Below the pieces are notes generated by a model that worked only from the letters and a program-made list of their open reading frames with translations, was not told where the DNA came from and did not search any database. A stretch of DNA of 64,000 bases, from positions 1 to 64,000 of the forward strand of contig CANPZD010000002.1 of NCBI GenBank assembly GCA_947589085.1. The letters are read 5' to 3'. Positions 47,801-56,543 of the stretch are shown piece by piece; positions within the stretch are counted from its first letter, which is position 1; the number at the start of each line of letters is the position of its first letter. This stretch comes from an uncultured Clostridia bacterium (GTDB lineage: Bacteria > Bacillota > Clostridia > Christensenellales > Borkfalkiaceae). The position numbers and the translations under genes were made by a program.

Positions 47801-48395
47801 TCTGGCGCGCTATACCGAGATGCAGACGCAGAAAGAGGATCTCGACAAGGGCATTGTCGATCTTACGGGCGTGCTCAACCAGCTGCGCGACGAAATGCAG
47901 AAACAGTTCGACGATGGGTTCAAGGAGATCAACGCCAATTTCACGACGATTTTCCGCGAACTGTTCGGCGGCGGCCATGCGGAAATGCAGCTCGACTATG
48001 AGGAGGGCGTCGATCCTCTCGAAGCGGGCGTGGAGATCATTGCCAGCCCGCCCGGGAAAAAACTCACCAAGATCTCTCTGCTTTCGGGCGGCGAGCGCGC
48101 CTTTACGGCGATTGCAATCCTTTTTGCGATTCTGAAAACGCGCCCCATGCCGTTCTGTATTCTCGACGAGATCGAGGCCGCGCTCGACGAAGCCAATGTC
48201 GACCGCTTCGCCAAATATCTCAAAAAGTTCTCCCGCGATACGCAGTTCATCGTCATCACGCACAGAAAACCGACGATGAACCAGGCGGATACGCTGTTCG
48301 GCGTGACGATGGAAGAAAAAGGCGTGAGCAAGATCGTCTCGGTCAAGCTCTCCGAAGTCGAATCCCGCCTCGGCGGCGATACCGTGATCGCCTGA
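44796..48395 (+). CDS. smc: Chromosome segregation protein SMC
   Basis: [75 protein letters not shown]; coiled coils and hinge. Confidence 0.97.
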   Translation: [1199 protein letters not shown]

Positions 48396-48437
48396 TCCGC
48401 GGCCGTCGCAAGATCTGGAAGAGAGTGGAGGTAATCC

Positions 48438-49334
48438 GTGGGATTTTTCGGTAAAATCAGAGACGCACTGAAAAAGACGAAGGAGAGCGTGTCGCAGAAA
48501 ATGCGGCAGCTGTTCCTCAAAAATAAGATCGGCGACGCGTTTTACGACGAGCTGGAAGAGATCCTGATCTCCGCGGATGTCTCCGTCCGGACGGCGGAAG
48601 AGGTCGTCGAACAGGTGAAAGAGGAGGCCATCGGCAACAAGATCAAAGACGAGGGATTTGTCGTCGATCTGCTCAAAGATATCCTCGAAGATACGCTCAA
48701 CGAGGCACCCATGCCCGAGATCAAGTATCCGTGCGTGATCATGCTTGTGGGCGTAAACGGCGTCGGAAAGACCACGACGATCGGAAAGATCGCGAGTTGG
48801 TTCGTCAAGAACAAGAAGTCCGTCACCGTGGCGGCGGCCGATACGTTCCGTGCGGCGGCGATCGATCAGCTCAACGTATGGGCGGATCGGGCGAAAGTGC
48901 GGATCGTCAAGCATGAAGAGGGGAGCGATCCCTCCGCTGTCGTATTCGACGCGGTCTCTTCCGCAAAGGCCCGCGGCACCGACGTCTTGCTCATCGATAC
49001 GGCGGGGCGCCTTCACGTCAAAGAAAATCTGATGAACGAACTCAGAAAAATGGACCGCGTGGTGGAACGGGAATATCCCGAGGCGCATTTCTATAAGTTT
49101 TTGGTGCTCGATGCGACCACGGGGCAAAACGCCTATACGCAGGCCCGCGTTTTCAAGGAGGCCGTGGATCTCGACGGCATCGTACTCACAAAGCTCGACG
49201 GCACGGCCAAGGGCGGGTTTGTGTTCTCGCTGTGCGGCGAACTTCGTATCCCCGTGGTATTTGCCGGGGTCGGCGAGAAGATCGAAGATCTCGAATGGTT
49301 CGACGCCGAGCAATTCGTCGAAGGGTTCTTTTGA
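48438..49334 (+). CDS. ftsY: Signal recognition particle receptor FtsY
   Basis: VGVNGVGKTTTIGKIASWF, AADTFRAAAIDQL, LDGTAKGGFVFSL. Confidence 0.97.
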   Translation: MGFFGKIRDALKKTKESVSQKMRQLFLKNKIGDAFYDELEEILISADVSVRTAEEVVEQVKEEAIGNKIKDEGFVVDLLKDILEDTLNEAPMPEIKYPCVIMLVGVNGVGKTTTIGKIASWFVKNKKSVTVAAADTFRAAAIDQLNVWADRAKVRIVKHEEGSDPSAVVFDAVSSAKARGTDVLLIDTAGRLHVKENLMNELRKMDRVVEREYPEAHFYKFLVLDATTGQNAYTQARVFKEAVDLDGIVLTKLDGTAKGGFVFSLCGELRIPVVFAGVGEKIEDLEWFDAEQFVEGFF

Positions 49335-49382
49335 TGGTTGAGGCAACGTCACGGCTTTGAGAAATTGAAAGAATAATTTTTT

Positions 49383-49420
49383 GCCTGTCAAGTAAAAATG
49401 CTTGACGGGCGATTTTTTTT
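49383..49420 (+). terminator. Terminator after ftsY, overlapping the ylxM promoter
   Basis: GCCTGTCAAG-TAAAAATG-CTTGACGGGC, then GATTTTTTTT. Confidence 0.85.
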
Positions 49421-49430
49421 CTGCTATAAT
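49402..49430 (+). promoter_or_regulatory. Promoter for ylxM-ffh
   Basis: TTGACG (49402-49407) - 17 bp - TATAAT (49425-49430). Confidence 0.8.
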
Positions 49431-49465
49431 TTACGCAAAAGTCCAAGGCGGCCGGGAGGCCTTTC

Positions 49466-49840
49466 ATGAAAGATCTCAAATATCTGCAGCTCTGGGACGC
49501 TTACGGCGCGCTTCTCACCGAGACCCAACGCGAGATCTGCGAACTTTACTTTCTGTGCGATCTCTCCCTTTCGGAGATCGCGGAGCAGAAGGAAATTTCC
49601 AAACAGGCCGTTTCGGACGCGCTGAAGAAGAGCCGCGAACTCATGGATTTTTATGAGGAAACGCTGCATTTCAACGAGATGAATCAGGCGTATTCGCTCG
49701 AAGTATCCGATATGATGACGCGGGTCGAACGAGCGCTCGAAGAATTTGCTGCCGCGCACCCCGAATTTTCCGGGGAGATGAAAAAGATCGCGGATCTGGT
49801 ATTTGTCGGTGAAAAGGTCGATCCCGACGGGGAGGAATAA
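49466..49840 (+). CDS. ylxM: YlxM-like putative DNA-binding protein
   Basis: YLQLWDAYGALLTETQREICELYFLCDLSLSEIAEQKEISKQAVSDALKKSRELM; directly upstream of ffh. Confidence 0.92.
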   Translation: MKDLKYLQLWDAYGALLTETQREICELYFLCDLSLSEIAEQKEISKQAVSDALKKSRELMDFYEETLHFNEMNQAYSLEVSDMMTRVERALEEFAAAHPEFSGEMKKIADLVFVGEKVDPDGEE

Positions 49841-51160
49841 ATGGCGCTGTTTTCTTCGCTTTCCGAGCGTCTCAACCATATATTTTCGAAGCTGACAAAG
49901 CGCGGAAGGCTCACCGAGCTTGAGATCCGTCAGGCCATGCGGGAAGTGCGCATCGCCCTTTTGGAAGCCGACGTCAACCTCAAGGTGGCCAAAAACTTCA
50001 TTGCCGAAGTGAGCGAAAAGGCCGTGGGCCAGCAAGTTCTTGCGAGCCTCAACCCCGCCCAGCAAGTCATCAAGATCGTCAACGAAGAGTTGATCGCGCT
50101 CATGGGGCCGGGCAACGTCAAACTCGAGGTCTCTTCCAGACTTCCGACCGTCATCATGATGTGCGGCCTTCAGGGAGCGGGCAAGACGACGATGTGCGCC
50201 AAGCTCGCCGTTCAGCTCAAAAAACAGGGGAAGAAGCCTCTGCTTGCGGCCTGCGATATCTACCGTCCCGCGGCGATCGACCAGCTGAAAGTCGTCGGCG
50301 CAAAGGCGGGCGCGGAAATGTTCGAAAAGGGCACGCAGGATCCCGTAAAAACCGCAAAACAGGCCGTGGAATACGCGCGCAAGATGGGCTTCGATACCGT
50401 CGTCATCGATACGGCCGGGCGGCTGCATATCGACGAAAAGCTCATGCAGGAGCTTGAAAACATCACGAAAGAAGTGGATGTGACCGAGATCCTGCTCACC
50501 GTGGATTCCATGACGGGACAGGACGCCGTCAATGTGGCGGAAGCGTTCAACAACCGGTTGAGCATCACGGGCGTCATTCTCACCAAGCTGGACGGCGATA
50601 CCCGCGGCGGCGCTTGCCTTTCCATCAAGGCGGTCACGGGAAAACCCATCAAATTCATCGGCGTGGGGGAGAAGCTTACCGACCTCGAACCGTTTTATCC
50701 CGACCGTATGGCGAGCCGGATCCTCGGCATGGGCGACGTTCTGACTCTCATCGAAAAGGCGCAGGAAGCCGTTACGGAGCAGCAGGCGAAGGAACTTGAA
50801 CGCAAGATGCGCGAAAATTCCTTTACGCTTACCGATTATCTCATGCAGTTCGAGGCGCTCAAAAAAATGGGCGGCGCCGGCGCGCTGATGAATATGCTTC
50901 CCGGCATGGGGGGAAAGCTGAAATTGCGCGAGGGCGATTTTGACGAAAAGAAGATCGAGCGCATCCGCGCGATCATCCTCTCCATGACGCGGAAAGAACG
51001 GGACAATCCCCAGATCATCAACTCTTCGAGAAAGCGCAGGATCGCGCTCGGCTCGGGAACGACGATCCAGGATATCAATCAGCTGCTCAAACAGTTCGAA
51101 CAGACCAAACAGTTCATGAAGCAGATGAAGGGCGGAAAGGGCAAACGGCTTCCCTTTTAA
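49841..51160 (+). CDS. ffh: Signal recognition particle protein Ffh
   Basis: CGLQGAGKTTMCAKLA, DIYRPAAIDQL, LTKLDGDTRGGACLSI, C-terminal M domain. Confidence 0.98.
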   Translation: MALFSSLSERLNHIFSKLTKRGRLTELEIRQAMREVRIALLEADVNLKVAKNFIAEVSEKAVGQQVLASLNPAQQVIKIVNEELIALMGPGNVKLEVSSRLPTVIMMCGLQGAGKTTMCAKLAVQLKKQGKKPLLAACDIYRPAAIDQLKVVGAKAGAEMFEKGTQDPVKTAKQAVEYARKMGFDTVVIDTAGRLHIDEKLMQELENITKEVDVTEILLTVDSMTGQDAVNVAEAFNNRLSITGVILTKLDGDTRGGACLSIKAVTGKPIKFIGVGEKLTDLEPFYPDRMASRILGMGDVLTLIEKAQEAVTEQQAKELERKMRENSFTLTDYLMQFEALKKMGGAGALMNMLPGMGGKLKLREGDFDEKKIERIRAIILSMTRKERDNPQIINSSRKRRIALGSGTTIQDINQLLKQFEQTKQFMKQMKGGKGKRLPF

Positions 51161-51217
51161 GCCGGATCTTTGAAAAAATAAAAAAAATCAGGAATGATAT
51201 ATCGGAGGTAACGAACA

Positions 51218-51511
51218 ATGGTTAAAATGAGATTGGTGAGAATGGGCGATAAAAAATCTCCCGTCTACCGTATCGTGGTCGTGGACGCGCGCAAGGCGGC
51301 GACGGGCGAGTATATCGAGAAGATCGGCTTTTACGATCCGAAATCCGAACCCGTAACGCTCACCTTAGACGCGGACAAGGCGAAGGAATGGCTCGCAAAG
51401 GGCGTTCAGCCCACCGAGACCGTGAAGAGTCTGCTCGTGAAAGCGGGCGCGCTCGAAAAGAGCGAAAAACTCTCCCCTTCCAAGACCAAGGGCAAGAAAA
51501 AGAAGAAGTGA
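51218..51511 (+). CDS. rpsP: 30S ribosomal protein S16
   Basis: MVKMRLVRMGDKKSPVYRIVVVDARKAATGEYIEKIGFYDP. Confidence 0.97.
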   Translation: MVKMRLVRMGDKKSPVYRIVVVDARKAATGEYIEKIGFYDPKSEPVTLTLDADKAKEWLAKGVQPTETVKSLLVKAGALEKSEKLSPSKTKGKKKKK

Positions 51512-51568
51512 TCGGGACAGGATATCCTCTGATTCCCGAATACGACCCATTGCAAGGAGGAAATCATC

Positions 51569-51808
51569 ATGTTGGAACTCATCAAATATATTGTCGGGCA
51601 GTTTGCCGAGGATAAGGAACATATCGAGTATCTCACGGAGGAGACCGAGGACGCGATCAACGTCACCGTGCTTCTCTCCGATTCGGATATGGGCAAGGTC
51701 ATCGGCAAGCAGGGCAAGATCGCCAAGGCGCTCCGCACGCTCGTGCGCGCCGCCACGCCCAAGGGCAGCAAGAAGTACAACATCGAGATCAAAGAGCGCG
51801 AAGAATAA
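51569..51808 (+). CDS. khpA: KH-domain RNA-binding protein KhpA
   Basis: MLELIKYIVGQFAEDKEHIEYL...MGKVIGKQGKIAKALRTLVRAA. Confidence 0.93.
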   Translation: MLELIKYIVGQFAEDKEHIEYLTEETEDAINVTVLLSDSDMGKVIGKQGKIAKALRTLVRAATPKGSKKYNIEIKEREE

Positions 51809-51821
51809 AGCGCGTTTTCGG

Positions 51822-51849
51822 CGGCGGCAGAAGATCTGCCGCCGTTTTT
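51822..51849 (+). terminator. Intrinsic terminator after khpA
   Basis: CGGCGGCAGA-AGA-TCTGCCGCCG then TTTTT. Confidence 0.9.
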
Positions 51850-51910
51850 CCATGCAACAAAAGCGGCGGAACGCACTTGTTCCGCCGCGCATGTTTTCGC
51901 ATATGCGCCC

Positions 51911-51932
51911 CGCGCCATCCGGCGCGTTTTTT
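51911..51932 (+). terminator. Second terminator-like hairpin
   Basis: CGCGCC-ATCC-GGCGCG then TTTTTT. Confidence 0.6.
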
Positions 51933-52078
51933 CGCGTCCGGTCAATATGCGCGCAGATGCCTTGCGGGACATATGAAGCCAACTTCCCGTGTCCCGAGAA
52001 GCATGTTTTTTCATAAAAATTCCGGCGCTTCGGAACGTTTTCCGTTCCCCATGTGCGCATAACGATCCGTAAAAAAGA

Positions 52079-52103
52079 AAAGGGAGACGTCGCGTCTCCC
52101 TTT
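52079..52103. terminator. Hairpin terminating pgi (-), possibly bidirectional
   Basis: AAAGGGAGACG-TCG-CGTCTCCCTTT. Confidence 0.75.
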
Positions 52104-52147
52104 CGTCTTTGCCGGCAGGCGCCCGTTTTTGAGGGCAACCGTGAATT

Positions 52148-53575
52148 TTATACGATATAATCGGGATCGGGGGAAGCCTTTGCGAGATCGTTCCGCTGAA
52201 GCTCATAGCCGGGTTTGCCGAGAAGCGCGAACGTCGCCTTTTTGCCCGCCTCCACGCCGGGTTGATTGTAGGTGTCGATATTGTACATGGCGCCCGCGTA
52301 AGCCGTCTGCAATTCGAAGAAGAAGAGGAGCTGGCCGAGCGTGAATTCGTTGACTTCGGGCAGGTTGATCGTATAATTGAGCCGTCCCGCCTTCGTGAGC
52401 GCGTAAGCGGTCGCTTTATTTTCCGCCTGAATGAGTTCTTCCATGGTGTGTCCGCCGAGGAAAGCGACGTCGGGGATATTCTCGCAGCCGTGCGGAATGG
52501 GCGTTTTTTCCTTATAGGAACCCACGGAGAGGAAGGTTACGACCTTGTCGTAAGGCCCCTCGGTGTAAAGCTGTACCTGCGAATGCTGGTCGGTCACGCC
52601 GAGCGCTTTTACGGGCGTCTGGCCGACATGGCAGGGCTTTTTGTCGAGCGTGACGTTCTTGCCGAGCGATTCCGCCCAGAGTTGGGCATACCAATCGGAG
52701 ACATAGCGCAGGTTATCCGAATACGGCATGAGGACGCCGATATTCTTTCCGTCCTCCATGGCGATATATTGCAGCGTTGCGCTGAGAAGCGCGGGATTTT
52801 TGGCGAGATCGGAGGATTTGCAGAGTTTATCCATATAGGCCGCGCCTTTGAGAAGCGCTTTGATGTCGATCCCGACGACCGCCGCAGGCAGAAGTCCGAC
52901 GGGAGAGAGTTCGGAAAATCTTCCGCCCACGCCGTCGGAGAGCACATAGGATTTCACGCCCCCGAGTTCTTTGGAGATCTTGACGAGATTGCCGCGCTTT
53001 GCGTCCGTCGTGAAGATCACGTTTTCGCGGATATTCACGCCCGCTTTTTTCAGCAGGTCGGAGATGATGAGATACTGCGCCATCGTCTCGCTCGTCGCGC
53101 CCGATTTGGAAATGACGTTGAAACAGGTCTTGGTGACGTCGATGACGTCGAGGAGTTCCTTCATCCGAACGGGGTCGACGTTGTCCTCCACATAGAATTT
53201 GGGGCCTTTCCGTTTGGATTTGGGCAGATCGTTGTAATGAAGATGGCAGAGCGCGGTGAACGCCATCGAGGGGCCGAGCGCGGATCCGCCGATGCCGAGC
53301 ACCACGAACGCATCGAATTTCTTGCGGATGAGTTTGGCCGTTTCGAGGATATCGGCGACGATCTCGTTCTGATTGTAGGGGAGTTCCGTCCAACCCATAA
53401 AGAGTTCGTCCTTGCCGCGGTTGGCGTTTACGTACGCATGGGCGGATTTGGCAAGTTTTTTGTTTGCGGACAGCGTTTTTTCGGAGATCCCTTTGTCTCC
53501 GAGATATTTATCCGTCATGTTTGTGTAGTCCACCGTGATACGCAATGCTTTGCGCCGTTCTTCCGTCAGTTTCAT
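52148..53575 (-). CDS. pgi: Glucose-6-phosphate isomerase
   Basis: FVVLGIGGSALGPSMAFTAL, VISKSGATSETMAQYL, GGRFSELSPVGLLPAAVVG. Confidence 0.96.
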   Translation of the reverse strand: MKLTEERRKALRITVDYTNMTDKYLGDKGISEKTLSANKKLAKSAHAYVNANRGKDELFMGWTELPYNQNEIVADILETAKLIRKKFDAFVVLGIGGSALGPSMAFTALCHLHYNDLPKSKRKGPKFYVEDNVDPVRMKELLDVIDVTKTCFNVISKSGATSETMAQYLIISDLLKKAGVNIRENVIFTTDAKRGNLVKISKELGGVKSYVLSDGVGGRFSELSPVGLLPAAVVGIDIKALLKGAAYMDKLCKSSDLAKNPALLSATLQYIAMEDGKNIGVLMPYSDNLRYVSDWYAQLWAESLGKNVTLDKKPCHVGQTPVKALGVTDQHSQVQLYTEGPYDKVVTFLSVGSYKEKTPIPHGCENIPDVAFLGGHTMEELIQAENKATAYALTKAGRLNYTINLPEVNEFTLGQLLFFFELQTAYAGAMYNIDTYNQPGVEAGKKATFALLGKPGYELQRNDLAKASPDPDYIV

Positions 53576-53745
53576 AGATTCCTCCGTAATGAAAATTCAG
53601 CTCTTATTATACCATGTTCAGAGCGCAATGGCAACCAACGGAACGAAGATTTTCAAAATAATTCCTGCGGGATCGCGCGCAAAACGGGAAGAAAGGCGTA
53701 GGCCGGAGGCAAGAACGCCGCGTGCGGGATCTTTCATGCGGGGGA

Positions 53746-55293
53746 TCATTCCCGTGCGCGCGCGCCGCGAAGGGAACGGTTCCGCGGCTTTTCGGCTCTC
53801 TTCCGCTTGCCGAAAAATTTGCGCAGAAACGCGGCCGGATCGAAGAGCCGCAGAATGCGGAACGCAGCGAGTTCCAGAATGCCGAGAACGAACAGAACGA
53901 GGAGGTGGGCCAGAATGTAATTGAGGCACATCATGAGCAGCCTGCGCAGAACGACGCCGATCAGCGAGAGCGCCGCGGTCACGCAGCACAGTTTGAAGAA
54001 ATACATGCCCGAGCGCAGCTTTCCCGTCTTTTTCACGAGAAGCACGAGCGAGCAGACCGCCGTTACGGTATATTCGGCCGCGGTCCCCGCGAGGAGCGCC
54101 GCGCTTCCGAGATAGCGCGGGAGAAACCACACGCACGCGAGCATGCTCGCCGCGCCGAGCAGGAAAAAGACGAGCGTATGACGTTCGCATCCCATGGAAT
54201 TGAGCATACTTGTCGCGATCAGCGTGACGCTCATGGGCAGAAGGATCAGCGCGCTGCTTCCGATGAGTTTTCCGCTCTCGGCGTTTCCGAACAGGAAGAT
54301 CCCCACGCCTTCTCCGCAGGCGACGAAGAGGGGGATCAAGGCTCCCGCGATCAGAAGCGCCGCGTTCAGCGCCTTCTTGACAAGTTCGGCAAGTTTTTCG
54401 CGTTCTTTCTTATAGTAGCACTCCGAAAGTTCGGGAACGAGCACTAAAGAGATGGAACCGATCAGAGAGTTGGGGATCATGAGCACGGGCATCACCATGC
54501 CGCCCACGACGCCGTATGCGCTCATCGCCCGCGTCGCCGACATTCCCGCCGCCATCAGGCGCATGGGGAACAGAACGGAGATCAGCGATCCCGCGAGCGA
54601 AGAGAAAGTGCGCATCGTCGTGACGGGGACGGAAGATTTCAGCAGCGGAGCAAGTTCGCCCCGCGGAGACCGCAGCCGTCCGCCCTTTGCGGTAAAATAT
54701 ACGACGGAGATCGTAAACGAACAGAGATAGGAGATCAGCACCGCGATCGCCGCCTTGTTCACGTCTGCGATGCCCGAGCTTGCGAACATCAGGAGGAATA
54801 CGCCGACCACGATCATGACGATCTCTTCGACGAGTTCGATGAGAGAATATGCGAAGAACCGCTTGTTGCCCCAGAAACTTCCGCGGATGATCGCATAGAC
54901 CGAGGTGAACGAAAGCCCGACTAAAATGATATAGAATACATCCGCGCAGCGCGGGTCGGAGAAGATTTTCGAAAACGGCGCGCGGATCGCAAACAGCACG
55001 ACGGTAATGGACACGCTGACGGCGGCGGCGATGAGAATGGCGGCGGACGTCGCTTTGTGCACCCCGATACGGGAATTCTGCGCGCGGTGTTTGGATATGA
55101 CGCGCGACAGCGTGATGGGAAGTCCCGAGGAAGAGATCGTCAGAAATACCGCAAATACGGTGAGCGCGACCTGATAGACGCCCAGACCTTCCGGCCCCAG
55201 CATGCGGGATAAGATGATCCGGTAAACAAATCCGAGCGCATGCTCGAAGATCGTAAACACTGTGACGATCGCCGTTGTTTTGTACAAGTTCAT
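53746..55293 (-). CDS. SpoVB-like MATE/oligosaccharide flippase (polysaccharide biosynthesis family)
   Basis: MNLYKTTAIVTVFTIFEHALGFVYRIILSRMLGPEGLGVYQVALTVFAVFLTISSSGLPITLSRVISK; multi-TM. Confidence 0.85.
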   Translation of the reverse strand: MNLYKTTAIVTVFTIFEHALGFVYRIILSRMLGPEGLGVYQVALTVFAVFLTISSSGLPITLSRVISKHRAQNSRIGVHKATSAAILIAAAVSVSITVVLFAIRAPFSKIFSDPRCADVFYIILVGLSFTSVYAIIRGSFWGNKRFFAYSLIELVEEIVMIVVGVFLLMFASSGIADVNKAAIAVLISYLCSFTISVVYFTAKGGRLRSPRGELAPLLKSSVPVTTMRTFSSLAGSLISVLFPMRLMAAGMSATRAMSAYGVVGGMVMPVLMIPNSLIGSISLVLVPELSECYYKKEREKLAELVKKALNAALLIAGALIPLFVACGEGVGIFLFGNAESGKLIGSSALILLPMSVTLIATSMLNSMGCERHTLVFFLLGAASMLACVWFLPRYLGSAALLAGTAAEYTVTAVCSLVLLVKKTGKLRSGMYFFKLCCVTAALSLIGVVLRRLLMMCLNYILAHLLVLFVLGILELAAFRILRLFDPAAFLRKFFGKRKRAEKPRNRSLRGARARE

Positions 55294-55348
55294 GTCGTAT
55301 TGTATTCTTCCGCGGCACGTTTTTATGAGCGTGCGCATAGAATGAAGC

Positions 55349-55633
55349 GTGAAACTTTCGTTGTACAGGCGGAAATCTTACCGCGTAAAAAAGGGACAGT
55401 CGCTTGCGGACGTCGCAAGTACGTTCGGACTTCCCGTGCGGCTGCTCGCGCAGGAAAACGCTCTGACGGAGGAGATCTTCGAGGGGCAGATCCTTTCGAT
55501 CCCCGCATGCGAGGGAAATCTCTACGTCGTTTCCGGCGGAGAAAGCAAGACGCTGCTGTGCGGATCCCGGGAAAATTTCGAAAAGAAAAACCGGACCAAA
55601 CTGCTGTATATCGGTCAGGTCGTCGTCTTATGA
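55349..55633 (+). CDS. LysM-domain small protein
   Basis: YRVKKGQSLADVASTFGLPVRLLAQENALTEEIFEGQILSIP; GTG start. Confidence 0.8.
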   Translation: MKLSLYRRKSYRVKKGQSLADVASTFGLPVRLLAQENALTEEIFEGQILSIPACEGNLYVVSGGESKTLLCGSRENFEKKNRTKLLYIGQVVVL

Positions 55634-55710
55634 GAGCGTCGCCGAACGCTTCGCGGCCGTTCCGCATACAATGGAATAAACCGATAAGGTTTTTTATACG
55701 GAGGTAACCA

Positions 55711-56364
55711 ATGTCATTTTTTTCCAATTTTTCATCGGATCACTGCCCCGGCACCATTACGGGCAATCCCTTGAACGGTCTTTGCGAAAAGGTATGCATC
55801 CAGGCGGAGAAGATCTTCGACGCGGGCATCATCCAGACGCGCCTCGAAAATTATACCGCCGTGCCCGTAAATCCCGTCCCCGCAAATCCTACATATCCGC
55901 TCACGTTCGTGAGCGCGCGCTCCACGACCTCGACGGGAACGGTCTCCAATGTGAACGTAGAGCGGCAGGCGGAAGGTTGTTGCGCCCGCGTTCAGGCAAC
56001 GATCACGCTTCCCATTGAGATCGCCTATGTCGACGCAAACGGCGTCGAGGGCATTGCGGAAAGCTCCATCGTGCTCAACGAGGATGTTCTGATGTACGTA
56101 CCGCCCGCATCCGTCATGCCTTTCCAGGTGACGAGCGTCGCTTCCTGCGTTTCCCCCGAGGGAACGTTCGACGCCGCGACCGGCGCGTTTGTCATCAGCG
56201 CGTGCGTCACTTGCATCCTGAAAATCGCAATGCAGGTGGAACTTCTCGTTCCCAGCTACGGCTACTGCGCGATCCCGCCCGCACAGGAGTTTTCGCAGGA
56301 AGTCTGCACGGGCTTCTTCGAACTTCCTCTCTACCCGCAGGGCAAGGCTTGCAGCAGAAAATAA
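55711..56364 (+). CDS. Uncharacterised cysteine-containing beta-rich protein, candidate spore-coat/surface protein
   Basis: MSFFSNFSSDHCPGTITGNPLNGLCEKVCIQAEKIFDAGIIQTRLENY...PLTFVSARSTTSTGTVSNVNVERQAEGCCARVQATITLPIEIAYVDANG; SD GGAGG. Function inferred from neighbourhood only. Confidence 0.7.
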   Translation: MSFFSNFSSDHCPGTITGNPLNGLCEKVCIQAEKIFDAGIIQTRLENYTAVPVNPVPANPTYPLTFVSARSTTSTGTVSNVNVERQAEGCCARVQATITLPIEIAYVDANGVEGIAESSIVLNEDVLMYVPPASVMPFQVTSVASCVSPEGTFDAATGAFVISACVTCILKIAMQVELLVPSYGYCAIPPAQEFSQEVCTGFFELPLYPQGKACSRK

Positions 56365-56405
56365 TCCCCGGAACTTTCCGGCAAACAACTCTACGGAATC
56401 GGAAT

Positions 56406-56431
56406 AAAACGACCCCTTGCGGGTCGTTTTT
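56406..56431 (+). terminator. Intrinsic terminator
   Basis: ACGACCC-CTTGC-GGGTCGT then TTTTT. Confidence 0.85.
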
Positions 56432-56470
56432 ATCGCGGCTTTGTCCCGTCGGAGAACTCCGCGCCGACGC

Positions 56471-56499
56471 TTGACAATTTGCGCAAGCGAACATATAAT
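56471..56499 (+). promoter_or_regulatory. Promoter for cysK
   Basis: TTGACA - 17 bp - TATAAT (perfect consensus). Confidence 0.85.
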
Positions 56500-56543
56500 G
56501 AAGAAAAATGGGTCGGGAGACATCTCCCGGAAGGAGAATAATT

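Noticed and set aside
45933-49391. 1152-aa minus-strand ORF antisense to smc/ftsY
   Set aside because: Antisense shadow ORF; smc and ftsY are clear on the + strand.
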